This document shows, piece by piece, positions 29,293-38,350 of a stretch of 64,000 nucleotides of DNA (its first letter is position 1; each line of letters starts with the position of its first letter). Source of the stretch: Pectobacterium parmentieri (GTDB lineage: Bacteria > Pseudomonadota > Gammaproteobacteria > Enterobacterales > Enterobacteriaceae). The notes beneath the pieces are model-generated. The model made no database searches, was not told the DNA's origin, and saw only the letters and a program-made list of their open reading frames with translations. The translations under genes and the position numbers were made by a program. The stretch is from positions 4,898,001-4,962,000 of the forward strand of contig NZ_CP015749.1 in assembly GCF_001742145.1 (NCBI RefSeq). The letters are read 5' to 3'.

Positions 29293-31659
29293 TTAAAATA
29301 ATCCCATCTGACCTGTCACCAGTGTAGCAAAATCGTCATGAAGGAAAGGCAGAATAGCGTCCGCGACGGGCTGGAGCTGGCGTTCTATATAATGCTGGTA
29401 ATCTAACGGTGAATGCCGGGTTTCCAGTGGTTCAGGGCCGTGGACGGTCATCACATAGCTGATCCAGCCGCCGTTTTGGTATTGCAGCGGCCGCCCTTGC
29501 TGGCGGTTATAGTCATCGGCGATCTTCGCGGCTCTGGCGTGTGGCGGCACGTTGCGCTGGTAATCATCCAGCTTGCGACGTAGTCGTTTACGGTAAATCA
29601 GCAGATCGTCAAAATCGCCGTTCAGAGTTCGATCGACATAATCTCGCAGCCAGTCCTGATAAGCTTGTTGCTGAAAAATCAGCAGATAAAGTTGTTGTTG
29701 AAACTGCTGTGCCAGCGGCGTCCAGTCGCTACGCACGGTTTCCAGCCCTTTGTACACCATCTTTTCGCCTTGTGGCGTGTCGATCATTCCGGCGTAGCGC
29801 TTTTTACTGCCTTGCTCTGCGCCGCGAATCGTTGGCATCAGGAAGCGGCGGAAATGGGTTTCAAACTCTAGCTCCAGCGCGCTGGTTAATTGTTGGGTGT
29901 CTTGCAGATGCAGTGTCCACCACTGATTAATGTGCTGTACCAGCGTTTTGCCAATTTTTGCGGCTTCCTCTTCACTGTGCGAGTACTTAAGCCAGACGAA
30001 CGTGGAGTCGGTATCGCCATAAATGACCTGATAGCCTTGTTCTTCGATCAGCTCGCGCGTTTTACGCATGATTTCATGACCGCGCAGGGTGATAGAGGAG
30101 GCGAGGCGCGGGTCGAAGAAGCGACAGCCGGTAGCACCCAGTACGCCGTAAAAGGCATTCATGATGATCTTCAATGCCTGTGATAGCGGCTTATTGTTGG
30201 TGCGCTTCGCTGCTTCACGCCCTTGCCAGATTTGCTCGACAATCGCAGGTAAACAGTGCTGTTCGCGGGAGAACCATGCCCCGCGAAAACCGGATACGGC
30301 ATGTTGAGTGTCTGGATTCTGCGTTCCCACCGCTAGCCCGACCGGGTCGATCAGGAAGGTACGGATAATCGAGGGGTAGAGGCTCTTGTAATCCAGCACG
30401 AGCACTGAGTCATACAGGCCGGGACGCGAATCCATGACAAATCCACCGGGGCTGGCCTCAAGCGCAACCTCGCCCAGATTAGGGGCGACGTAACCCATAC
30501 GATGCATGCGCGGTAAATAGAGGTGGGAAAATGCTGCAACGGAACCCCCGCTGCGGTCTGCCGCCAGCCCGGTGACGCTGGCGCGTTCCAGTAAAAAGGG
30601 AAGAAGCTCGGTTTTGTCAAAAATACGCGTGACGAGTTCGCAATCTTGCAGATTATAGCGAGCGAGTGCGGGCTTATCTTCGGCAAAGCGACGGTCAATT
30701 TCATCCATCCGCTGATAGGGCGTGTCGATGGCTTTGCCTTCCCCCAGCAGCGACTGCGCGACAAATTCCAGACTGAACGAGGCAAAATTCCACGTCGCGG
30801 ACTTGAGCGCTTCAATACCGTCAATAATCAGACGGCCGGTGGCGCTGGCAAAGAAATGTCCCTGTTTAAAGCCGTGTTCTCGCCATTCCAGCGCCTGTCC
30901 ATTACGCCCCAGCTTGAGAGGGATGTTGTAGCGTTCGGCATGTTTTTGCAAAACGCGCAGGTCAAACTGCACCAGATTCCAGCCGATGATGGCATCGGGA
31001 TCGTGCAACTGCATCCAGGCGTTCAGCTTTTCCAACAATAGCGGGCGGCTGGCGACATACTCAAGCGTAAAATCATCGCGTTCAGCAGGTATCCCGTTCG
31101 GTGGGCCGAGCATGTAAACCTGGCGCTGTCCACAGCCTTCCAGCCCAATGCAGTAAAGCTCGCCGTGGCGGTTGGTTTCGATATCTAACGATACCAGCCT
31201 GAGCGTCGGACGGTAATCGGGATTCGACTTCATGCGGGCTTGTGTCAGCAGGTTATCTGACATAAGTGTGCCGCTTAGCCACACGGGAGCGGTGATAAAG
31301 CGTTCCATCAGAAAGCGCTCAGTCGGGCGAATATCCGCTTCGTAGATCTGAACGCCACCTTCACGCAGTAACTTTTCCAGCCGCAGTAGCTGACGGTATT
31401 GCGGGCAATACAGCCCCAACAGCGGTTGATGATGGAAATCCTGCATAGCGAGCGGTTTTAACTGCCAGCGTTTTTCCTGCTGTAAAAGCATTCTTGCGCG
31501 GGCTTCTTGCTGTACGGGAATAAAGGCGATGGCCTCTTGTACCGGCAGTCGTGCGAGCAGCGGGCCTTCATCGGTGGCCAGCCAAAATTCAACCTGCGTG
31601 CCTGCTGGCGTATCGTGCCAGTGGCGGGTCAGTAGAAACCCCTGACGAACCTGAGTCAC
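29293..31659 (-). CDS. polB: DNA polymerase II PolB
   Basis: A B-family polymerase of 788 residues (E. coli 783) that works in replication restart and translesion synthesis and is SOS-induced in E. coli. The 3'-5' exonuclease motifs are SLDIETN (Exo I), [14 protein letters not shown] (Exo II) and [13 protein letters not shown] (Exo III). The polymerase motifs are [14 protein letters not shown] (motif A), [12 protein letters not shown] (motif B) and [10 protein letters not shown] (motif C, catalytic DTD). All catalytic Asp residues are present. Motif A reads DYKS rather than the E. coli DFKS. No clear LexA box was identified upstream. Confidence 0.97.
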   Translation of the reverse strand: MTQVRQGFLLTRHWHDTPAGTQVEFWLATDEGPLLARLPVQEAIAFIPVQQEARARMLLQQEKRWQLKPLAMQDFHHQPLLGLYCPQYRQLLRLEKLLREGGVQIYEADIRPTERFLMERFITAPVWLSGTLMSDNLLTQARMKSNPDYRPTLRLVSLDIETNRHGELYCIGLEGCGQRQVYMLGPPNGIPAERDDFTLEYVASRPLLLEKLNAWMQLHDPDAIIGWNLVQFDLRVLQKHAERYNIPLKLGRNGQALEWREHGFKQGHFFASATGRLIIDGIEALKSATWNFASFSLEFVAQSLLGEGKAIDTPYQRMDEIDRRFAEDKPALARYNLQDCELVTRIFDKTELLPFLLERASVTGLAADRSGGSVAAFSHLYLPRMHRMGYVAPNLGEVALEASPGGFVMDSRPGLYDSVLVLDYKSLYPSIIRTFLIDPVGLAVGTQNPDTQHAVSGFRGAWFSREQHCLPAIVEQIWQGREAAKRTNNKPLSQALKIIMNAFYGVLGATGCRFFDPRLASSITLRGHEIMRKTRELIEEQGYQVIYGDTDSTFVWLKYSHSEEEAAKIGKTLVQHINQWWTLHLQDTQQLTSALELEFETHFRRFLMPTIRGAEQGSKKRYAGMIDTPQGEKMVYKGLETVRSDWTPLAQQFQQQLYLLIFQQQAYQDWLRDYVDRTLNGDFDDLLIYRKRLRRKLDDYQRNVPPHARAAKIADDYNRQQGRPLQYQNGGWISYVMTVHGPEPLETRHSPLDYQHYIERQLQPVADAILPFLHDDFATLVTGQMGLF

Positions 31660-31948
31660 TAAGCGGCCTTTTATAGCAAGCGAGATAAGGAAGGATGGTG
31701 GGGATAAGTATGGTTATTTATACAGGTAATGTCCAGTGGTGCCGGAATAGAACTGTCATGTCGAAGCCATTATAGGCTACAGCTTGTGCAACTGTCCTAC
31801 GGTGAGCGCTGTGCTCTCCGACTCTGACAACGGGTTTACTTTCTGTTTATTTTAAACATGATCTTTAATATTCAAAATTTTGGAATATACAGCTACCATA
31901 GAATGTAATAAGAAATAATTCTAACTATTTAATTTTACTCCTATTTAA

Positions 31949-32334
31949 TTAAGAATATATTACTTCGCATTTTCCAATGATATCAAAAACGTGATCGTAG
32001 GTGCTTAGCACTATTCTTTTGTTATCTCTTTTATATTCCCCTTCAACTTCATCAAAACTTGATGCAGTGTATTTTTCATAAGGGTAATCGTCTGTTTTGT
32101 AGATCGATAAATTTTCTATGTCAGTAAATGAAAATTTAATAAGGACATCTTTTTTATTGATGGCTTGCATGCCATCAATGATAACGATGATGTCACAATG
32201 AACTCAAAAGGGTGGAGATTAAGCGCTGTGTTTGACAAGATAAGCGCATTTCTTCCGTAAATTACACCATATTTAGTTTCTATTTCTCTCATGTTCATGT
32301 TAACGAGTCTTTGATTGAAAGTTGACTTAGCCAT
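31949..32334 (-). pseudogene. Frameshifted small gene, immunity-like
   Basis: Two overlapping frames read as one broken gene. The first runs MREIETKYGVIYGRNALILS, then NTALNLHPFE. The second, one frame off, continues HCDIIVIIDGMQAINKKDVL and FSFTDIENLSIYKTDDYP to EVIYS-stop. Adding one base near 32200 (at GAGTTCATT) would give about 128 residues with natural alternation of strands. The DNA is AT-rich and the neighbours are similar small genes. I infer an immunity or orphan-toxin-associated gene; no family name is certain. A sequencing error is also possible. Confidence 0.5.
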
Positions 32335-32353
32335 CTATCTATTATTACTACTG

Positions 32354-32839
32354 TTAAAAAGGTGAAGGGATTTTTTTATGCAGTACTTGTTCAAAGAGAA
32401 TTCGTAATTCTTGAAAAACATTCCTCCACTTTTCAATATATTCTGATGTGTCAATGTGAACGATAAAGTCAGGCATTTCTTTGTTGATTCCTCCTACTTC
32501 CTCCCCTTTTTTATAAGATAGGGAGAGTATATTTTCATTCACTTTGTAATATATGTAAAAATCAGATCCCTGCTCGCAAAACCATATTTTTTCTCTTTTG
32601 CAATGGTTTGTTTTTGCTGCATTTATAGAGTCGATGATATCTTCAAGACATATTGAGAAATCAGAAAATAAATCTAGTCTAACATTCAAATTATCGTTGA
32701 ATGTAATATCTATAAAACCATTTAAATATTGAGATAGTTCGACAAGAGAAAAGTGGAAAGGAGATAACTCCATTTCTTCTTCATTTAAAAATTCATCTAG
32801 CTCAACAGGCTTATTATTTACTTTTAATTTTATTTTCAT
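32354..32839 (-). CDS. Uncharacterised 161-residue protein, immunity-like
   Basis: No family recognised with confidence. The protein is acidic and soluble, with alternating strands at the N-terminus (KIKLKVNNKPVELDEFLNEE). A central segment is KIWFCEQGSDFYIYYKVNEN, and the C-terminal helix is EYIEKWRNVFQELRILFEQV. There is no signal peptide. It is AT-rich (poly-T and poly-A runs throughout), unlike polB and the cyclase on either side. The size, acidity and company of another small gene on each side suggest an immunity protein from a displaced polymorphic toxin. This is inference from context. Confidence 0.6.
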   Translation of the reverse strand: MKIKLKVNNKPVELDEFLNEEEMELSPFHFSLVELSQYLNGFIDITFNDNLNVRLDLFSDFSICLEDIIDSINAAKTNHCKREKIWFCEQGSDFYIYYKVNENILSLSYKKGEEVGGINKEMPDFIVHIDTSEYIEKWRNVFQELRILFEQVLHKKIPSPF

Positions 32840-32906
32840 GTTTAATTCATAAATGTGCGATTGAGTTGTGGATGGGTTTTATTTTTTTAATAATTAATAT
32901 TTTTCG

Positions 32907-33209
32907 CTATTCTTCCGAAAAATAAATAGAGATATTTTTCGCCAAAAAAGCATTGCTAACTTGATCTGTGATTGTTCTCTGATCGGTTAAATTACCATAT
33001 ATCGATAAAATAACCTTATCCTTTAAAATGAAAATATCAAAGAGCGGGGGTGCTTTAATTTTATATTCTTCACCATATCTGACAAAACCAGAGTTTTCAG
33101 ATGTTGATGTATAAACTTTTTGATACTTACTTTGCAACGTTAATAATATCTCCTCTTGTGTTTCTTGAGCGATTTGGGCGTTCAAATCTGCAACTAATTC
33201 TAAACTCAT
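32907..33209 (-). CDS. Uncharacterised 100-residue protein, immunity-like
   Basis: I start this gene at the ATG at 33209, preceded by GGAGGAGAG, giving 100 residues rather than the 115 of the longer open frame. An N-terminal amphipathic helix (LELVADLNAQIAQETQEEIL) is followed by a beta-rich part (FDIFILKDKVILSIYGNL) and the tail FLAKNISIYFSEE. No known domain was recognised. It heads the AT-rich minus-strand islet between polB and the diguanylate cyclase. The ribosome site makes expression plausible. Confidence 0.6.
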   Translation of the reverse strand: MSLELVADLNAQIAQETQEEILLTLQSKYQKVYTSTSENSGFVRYGEEYKIKAPPLFDIFILKDKVILSIYGNLTDQRTITDQVSNAFLAKNISIYFSEE

Positions 33210-33363
33210 GATAAGACTCTCCTCCGTAGGCCCCCGTTTCCCTGGGCATCTCACTTCCGGCGCACGCTACCGCCCGCCCGGTGATAGTAACCAACGGCTT
33301 CATCATGATCTGCCTGACTACCAACAATGGTTTGAACCATAAAAAGACAGGGGAAATCGGGAA

Positions 33364-34944
33364 TTAATGTTCGTCGCTTAAGGCTGAAACCACACGGTTG
33401 CGGCCTTCCTGCTTAGCTTGATACAGAGCTTCATCCGCGAGCTTGAAGGTTCGCTCGATCGACATACCGCTGGTGCCCGGCTCCCACAGGGCAACGCCTA
33501 ATGAGATCGTCATGTTGCCCACGACAGGTATCGTGGATTCCTGCGTGCGTTGGCGTAATCGTTCCGCAATCTTGATAGCTTCATCCTGGCTGGTTTCGGG
33601 CAGGAGTATAAGGAACTCTTCACCGCCGCTGCGGCATAGAATGTCGGCCTCGCGCGAGCTGGTGCGAATAAGCTGTGAGAGATAGCGAATGACGGTATCC
33701 CCGACGTCGTGACCGTGGGTGTCATTGATGCGTTTGAAGCGATCGATATCGAGCGCGATGACCGCAAAGCTTTTTTGCCCCATCTGCCAGTAGCGAAGAA
33801 CGCTGTCCAACCCACGACGGTTGAGCAGTTCAGTCATCGGATCTGAGTGTGCCTCAGAGCGTAACTTACCAATTTTGCGCTGTAATAAATCGATACCCAG
33901 CAACATCGCCTGCTTGAGCTGAGAAGCTTCAAAATACCAAGAGTGGATATTTCTGATATCGTCGGAAACGTCCGTCGCATCCATCTTATTGGCACTGCGA
34001 GCCAGCAGCCAGAGAGGTTGCGCGATGAGCCGGGCAAGCAGCCAGACGCACAAGATAGTGAGCAGCGCTAGCGGTAGCGTATGACGCAGAACGTTCAGCA
34101 TCAGTCCATCCAGTGGTTTCAGCGTGGTCTCTGTTGGACGAAGCGCCACAATCTCCCATTGTGAGGTCGATTCAACGGCATAACCCGCTAACATTTTCTC
34201 GCCCAGATAGTTCACCATATGCTGGCTACCATTATCCTCGCGCTGCATGTCGATCTTTAGATCGTTGGTTTCTACCTTACCAATACGCTCCATATCGCGG
34301 TGATACAGCATCCTTCTGTTTTTATCGGTGACATAAATATAAGAGCCGTCGCGGTAATAGTGTTTATCTAAGAGCGTGTTAAGAACGCTGGGCTGCTTAA
34401 GATAGATCGATCCGCCGATAAACCCTTTATATCGGCCATCTCGTGTGAAAATCGGCGACGATATCAGCACGATAAGGTTATTCGCGGCAGACATATAGGG
34501 CTGACTGATGAGGGGCCGCTTTTCTTTCAACGCTTCGAGTACGCCATCTGTTGTCAGGTTTCTCCCGATTAATTGGAACGTATCGGGTGACGTGGCTCTG
34601 ACGACACCTTTTTCATCTGCAATGACGACAGAGTTGAAGTTGCTGGTCTGTAACCGCAGGCGGTCTGCTTCTTTTAGCAGTGTGACTTTGTCATCCATTT
34701 GGGAAGCGACGATGTTTGTGCTGTAGGCTAACTGCTGCTGGGATTCTTTAAAGAAAGAATGGGTCATTGCAGCAAGTTTGGTGGCGTAGACGCGATTGGC
34801 TTCAAGCGTGTTATCAATCAGAAGCTCTCGCTGGACGCGATAGCTGGCATAAAAACTGTTTGCCAGCGTCACTAATGCGCTTGCCACTGCCAGTAATAGG
34901 ATAAGACGTCGTAGCCCGAAATGATTGAGTAGTTTAAAAAACAT
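33364..34944 (-). CDS. Membrane-bound diguanylate cyclase with dCache-type sensor
   Basis: A 526-residue protein that should make c-di-GMP from two GTP. An N-terminal membrane helix (LRRLILLLAVASALVTLANS) is followed by a periplasmic double-Cache-like sensor (about 40-285). A second helix (HTLPLALLTILCVWLLARLI) and a short HAMP-like linker follow. The C-terminal GGDEF domain has an active signature SGGEEFLILLP. A canonical inhibitory I-site, READ, sits five residues before GGEEF, so product feedback is expected. DPMTELLNRRGLD marks the start of the catalytic domain. The ATG at 34944 is used; the longer frame begins with TTG. Confidence 0.92.
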   Translation of the reverse strand: MFFKLLNHFGLRRLILLLAVASALVTLANSFYASYRVQRELLIDNTLEANRVYATKLAAMTHSFFKESQQQLAYSTNIVASQMDDKVTLLKEADRLRLQTSNFNSVVIADEKGVVRATSPDTFQLIGRNLTTDGVLEALKEKRPLISQPYMSAANNLIVLISSPIFTRDGRYKGFIGGSIYLKQPSVLNTLLDKHYYRDGSYIYVTDKNRRMLYHRDMERIGKVETNDLKIDMQREDNGSQHMVNYLGEKMLAGYAVESTSQWEIVALRPTETTLKPLDGLMLNVLRHTLPLALLTILCVWLLARLIAQPLWLLARSANKMDATDVSDDIRNIHSWYFEASQLKQAMLLGIDLLQRKIGKLRSEAHSDPMTELLNRRGLDSVLRYWQMGQKSFAVIALDIDRFKRINDTHGHDVGDTVIRYLSQLIRTSSREADILCRSGGEEFLILLPETSQDEAIKIAERLRQRTQESTIPVVGNMTISLGVALWEPGTSGMSIERTFKLADEALYQAKQEGRNRVVSALSDEH

Positions 34945-35091
34945 AGTGGCAGAGCGGCACGGTGGCAAAAAATGACCGCTATCATAAGTGTTGATGCCCT
35001 ACGGTGCAAAAGAATTGACCAGCAATCAGGAGTTGACGGCTTCTGCTATGATCCAGACAATCCTTGTTTTTATAAAATATGGGTAGGTTTT

Positions 35092-35862
35092 ATGGAAGCG
35101 TGGCTGGATCATCTGGTTACCCAATCACTCGCGTATTCGCTGATCGCCGTCATGCTGGTTGCCTTTCTGGAATCTCTGGCTCTGGTGGGCCTGCTGTTGC
35201 CGGGCACGGTGATGATGGCAACGCTGGGGGCACTAATCGGTAGCGGACAAATGGGGCTGTATCCTGCGTGGGCGGCTGGAATTATCGGCTGCCTGCTAGG
35301 GGATTGGATTTCCTATTTTATTGGCGTGCGTTTCAAAGCGCCGCTGCATAACTGGTCTTTCCTGAAAAAGTATCAGACATTAGTAAATAAAACCGAATAT
35401 GCTCTGTATCAACACCCAATGCCGACGATATTGATCGGGCGCTTTGTCGGCCCGACGCGGCCGTTAATCCCGATGGTAGCGGGAATGCTGGGGTTGCCTC
35501 CGTATAAATTTGCCGTGCCGAATATCATCGGCTGCCTGCTGTGGCCACCAGCCTATTTCTTACCCGGCATTTTGGCTGGGGTGGCAATTGATATTCCCGC
35601 AGACACGAACAGCGCGGGTTTTAAGTGGTTATTATTGGTAACGGCCGTCGCCGTGTGGGTCGCAGGCTGGTTAAACTGGCGCTGGTGGCGCAGTGATAAG
35701 CGTAAACATCTTGATTGGTTTAGCAGAATGATGCCGCTCAGACGCCTGCGTTGGGCGGTTCCGGCGATATCTGTGGCGGCGGTTGCATCGTTGATCGCGC
35801 TGATTCAGCACCCGTTGATGCCAGTTTACCGGCACCTGCTATGGCAGGTGCTCAACGGGTAG
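35092..35862 (+). CDS. yabI: DedA-family inner membrane protein (YabI)
   Basis: From the ATG at 35092 the protein is 256 residues, close to E. coli YabI (254). An upstream in-frame ATG at 34972 adds 40 polar residues that the family lacks. The DedA/SNARE-associated (VTT) domain is clear: FLESLALVGLLLPGTVMMA, LGDWISYFIGVRF and the conserved GRFVGPTRPLIPMVAG motif. Several hydrophobic helices and an Arg/Trp-rich C-terminal stretch follow. DedA proteins are linked to membrane potential and lipid (undecaprenyl phosphate) flipping. In E. coli yabI neighbours thiQ; here ilvBN and a GH43 gene separate them. Confidence 0.93.
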   Translation: MEAWLDHLVTQSLAYSLIAVMLVAFLESLALVGLLLPGTVMMATLGALIGSGQMGLYPAWAAGIIGCLLGDWISYFIGVRFKAPLHNWSFLKKYQTLVNKTEYALYQHPMPTILIGRFVGPTRPLIPMVAGMLGLPPYKFAVPNIIGCLLWPPAYFLPGILAGVAIDIPADTNSAGFKWLLLVTAVAVWVAGWLNWRWWRSDKRKHLDWFSRMMPLRRLRWAVPAISVAAVASLIALIQHPLMPVYRHLLWQVLNG

Positions 35863-35902
35863 CCTCTATTCCGGCCGGGGAGGTTCCCGGCCCTTGCCAG
35901 AT

Positions 35903-36202
35903 TTAACAGTAAAACTCGGCGACCTGCTCGAAAATACGCATTTCTTCACCGTGACGGCGTACCTGAAGGACGTCCTCCAGTTTCTCTACCTGGCTGATCA
36001 TCTGCTGTAGTCGCTGGTCATCTTTGACGAGTAGCCAGATTCGGCTTTCTTCACCACTTGCCAGCGGCATACACAGAATACCTTCTACGTTAAATGCACG
36101 GCGGGCAAACAGACCGCAAACGTGTGACATCACGCCGGGGTGGTTGCGCACAGAGAGTTCTAGCGTGACCTGATTTGAAGTTGCTTGAGTTGACATAGTC
36201 AT
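35903..36202 (-). CDS. ilvN: Acetolactate synthase I small regulatory subunit IlvN
   Basis: A 99-residue ACT-domain protein matching E. coli IlvN (96 residues): [20 protein letters not shown], then [13 protein letters not shown]. It binds valine and confers feedback inhibition on the IlvB catalytic subunit. Its ATG shares one base with the ilvB stop (TAATG), so the pair is translationally coupled at one-to-one stoichiometry. It is the last gene of the ivbL-ilvBN transcript. Confidence 0.96.
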   Translation of the reverse strand: MTMSTQATSNQVTLELSVRNHPGVMSHVCGLFARRAFNVEGILCMPLASGEESRIWLLVKDDQRLQQMISQVEKLEDVLQVRRHGEEMRIFEQVAEFYC

Positions 36203-37866
36203 TAATCTCCGATCATATCGATGTTCGCTGCGCCCGGCGGCACGATGGGGAAAACTTTTTCATTAGCATCAATGCTTACGTGGATCAGCGCTGGCCCCGG
36301 CTGGTTGAGCGCTTCTTTCAACGCGGCCTGTGGGTCGGTTGCCGCGTTCAGATCGCAAGTCGCAAAGCCGAAACCTGCGGCAATGGCGAGGAAATTCGCA
36401 CTATAGCGGTAATCTGCAGCGAAGATGCGCTGCTGGAAAAACATATCCTGTTGCTGGTGAACCAGACCGAGTGACTGGTTATTCATCAGGACGATTTTTA
36501 CGTTGAGCCCTTCTTCTGCCGCAGTCGCCATTTCCTGAATGTTCATCATCAGGCTGCCATCACCTGAGAAACACACCACGGTACGCTCCGGTTCGGCCAG
36601 TGCGGCACCAATCGCCGCAGGCAAGCCAAAGCCCATCGTGCCAAACCCGCCGGATGTCAGCCACTGACGTGGACGACGCAGCGGATAAGATTGGGCCACC
36701 CACATCTGGTGTTGGCCGACATCAGTCGTGATGATCGCATCATCCGTTAGCGCCTGCGCGGTGGCCTGAACCAGACCATAATGGCTTAACGGATCGTCAG
36801 CATTCGGCATATTGAACGGAAATTCCTGTTGCAACCCACGGACGGTGGCGCGCCATACGTCACGCGACTGTGAGGTAATATGCGGCAGTAGGTGATCCAG
36901 CGCCTGCGCAACATCGGCATTGATCGCCACGTGTGGTTGACGGATCTTGCCCAACTCGGCGGGATCGATGTCGATGTGGATGATGCTGGCCTGCGGGCAA
37001 AACTGCTCCGCTTTACCAATCGCGCGATCGTCAAAACGCGCACCCAGCACAATTAACAAATCTGCCTGCTGTAAGATCAGATTGGTTGATCGTGCGGCGT
37101 GCATGCCAAGCATACCCAGCGACAGAGGATGATCGACAGGCATTGAGCCTAGTGCCATCAGCGTCATGGTGGTTGGCAGGCCGGAACGCTCCGCCAACTG
37201 AACCGCCTGTTCGTGTGCAACGCTGCTAATAATCCCCCCGCCCAGATAGAGAACCGGACGCTGTGCCGCGTTAATCATGGCCGCTGCTCGCTCGATATCC
37301 TGTTGTGCGATAGCGGGTGGCGTATCGAGAGGAAAGACGCTCGGCAGTTCGCTCAGTTCAATGGTCGCGTTCTGAATGTCTTTTGGAATATCGATCCACA
37401 CCGGGCCGGGGCGACCCGACTGCGCGATGCGAAATGCTTCTGGGATCACGCGCGGCAGTTCGTTGATGTCACGCACCAGATAATTATGTTTGGTGACGGG
37501 GATAGAGATGCCGTAAGTGTCGACTTCCTGAAACGCATCGGTGCCGATCATGCTGGAAGGCACCTGACCGGTGATACACACCAGCGGGATTGAATCCAGT
37601 TTGGCATCAGCAATGGCGGTGAGCAGGTTGGTTGCCCCCGGACCGCTGGAGGCCATACAAACGGCGGCTTTCCCGCTGGCGCGCGCCATGCCTTGCGCCA
37701 TAAATCCCGCACCTTGCTCGTGTCGAGCCAGAACGTGGCGAATTGTCTGGCTTTGACCCAGCGCATCATATAACGGCAGAGCTGCGCCGCCTGGAATACC
37801 CGCTACGGTGGTGATGCCCTGTTGTTCGAGCAACCGAACAATCAACTGAGCGCCTGTATAACGCAT
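36202..37866 (-). CDS. ilvB: Acetolactate synthase I large catalytic subunit IlvB
   Basis: IlvB condenses two pyruvates (or pyruvate and 2-ketobutyrate) with ThDP, FAD and Mg for valine and isoleucine synthesis. I start at the ATG at 37866 because AAGGA lies about 7 bases upstream; the ATG at 37881 has none. The product is 554 residues. The catalytic Glu is in [12 protein letters not shown], the FAD-contact region near [11 protein letters not shown], and the ThDP/Mg motif [20 protein letters not shown] runs to VLMNN. The protein differs clearly from IlvI elsewhere in the window, so two isozymes are encoded. Regulation by attenuation is indicated by ivbL. Confidence 0.96.
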   Translation of the reverse strand: MRYTGAQLIVRLLEQQGITTVAGIPGGAALPLYDALGQSQTIRHVLARHEQGAGFMAQGMARASGKAAVCMASSGPGATNLLTAIADAKLDSIPLVCITGQVPSSMIGTDAFQEVDTYGISIPVTKHNYLVRDINELPRVIPEAFRIAQSGRPGPVWIDIPKDIQNATIELSELPSVFPLDTPPAIAQQDIERAAAMINAAQRPVLYLGGGIISSVAHEQAVQLAERSGLPTTMTLMALGSMPVDHPLSLGMLGMHAARSTNLILQQADLLIVLGARFDDRAIGKAEQFCPQASIIHIDIDPAELGKIRQPHVAINADVAQALDHLLPHITSQSRDVWRATVRGLQQEFPFNMPNADDPLSHYGLVQATAQALTDDAIITTDVGQHQMWVAQSYPLRRPRQWLTSGGFGTMGFGLPAAIGAALAEPERTVVCFSGDGSLMMNIQEMATAAEEGLNVKIVLMNNQSLGLVHQQQDMFFQQRIFAADYRYSANFLAIAAGFGFATCDLNAATDPQAALKEALNQPGPALIHVSIDANEKVFPIVPPGAANIDMIGD

Positions 37867-37914
37867 GTTTACATCCTTCATCAGGGCCGGTGCGGTGTCG
37901 GAGCGGGGAGGGTA

Positions 37915-37953
37915 GAAACAAGAAACCCCGCTCGGCTGGCGCCGGCGGGGTTT
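37915..37953 (-). terminator. Attenuator terminator of the ilvBN leader
   Basis: On the minus strand AAACCCCGC pairs with GCGGGGTTT around a GC-rich loop, followed by CTTGTTTC. It lies between the end of ivbL and the ilvB start, the position of the E. coli ilvB attenuator. Confidence 0.85.
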
Positions 37954-37976
37954 GAGAATCTTCGATTCGGAACCCG

Positions 37977-38084
37977 TTACGGCGCGCTGCTGCCGACGAC
38001 CACGACCACCACGCGCACGACGACGACCGCGTCAACATGCGCGGTGCTTAGTAGTGCTGAAGTGGAAGAAGAGTAGTGCGTCAC
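37977..38084 (-). CDS. ivbL: ilvBN operon leader peptide IvbL
   Basis: A 35-codon frame starts at GTG (38084) and ends at TAA (37977). It encodes a Leu-Leu pair and then Ala, four consecutive Val, one Arg, six consecutive Val, and GSSAP. E. coli IvbL has the same Val4-Arg-Val5 core. Starvation for valine (or leucine) should stall the ribosome here and prevent the terminator at 37915-37953 from forming, allowing ilvBN transcription. No ATG is in this frame upstream of the Val run, so GTG with the weak CAGGAT site is the best start. Confidence 0.85.
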   Translation of the reverse strand: MTHYSSSTSALLSTAHVDAVVVVRVVVVVVGSSAP

Positions 38085-38350
38085 GGGGATCCTGTTTACG
38101 TTATTTGTGTTCGAATAAGTAATGAACCAATTGCCAATTCATATAAGCACAGCAGCATAAAAAGACACAATACCCACAAGGGATAAAAACCGAATATGCC
38201 TACAGGATCACAATCTATCGACATTTAATGCTGTTATTACTGCTTTATTTTTCGCCACACAACCAGAGAAGCGTGACTTTTTTCACAATTGGAACAGGGT
38301 TTCAATGTTATAAATGATAAAATAATCATTGAGATAGTGGGTGGGAATAA

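Noticed and set aside
33127..33327. A minus-strand frame (with PLVTITGRAVACAGSEMP) first taken as a PAAR fragment
   Set aside because: It lacks the repeating PAAR strand pattern and overlaps the start and ribosome site of the 100-residue gene.
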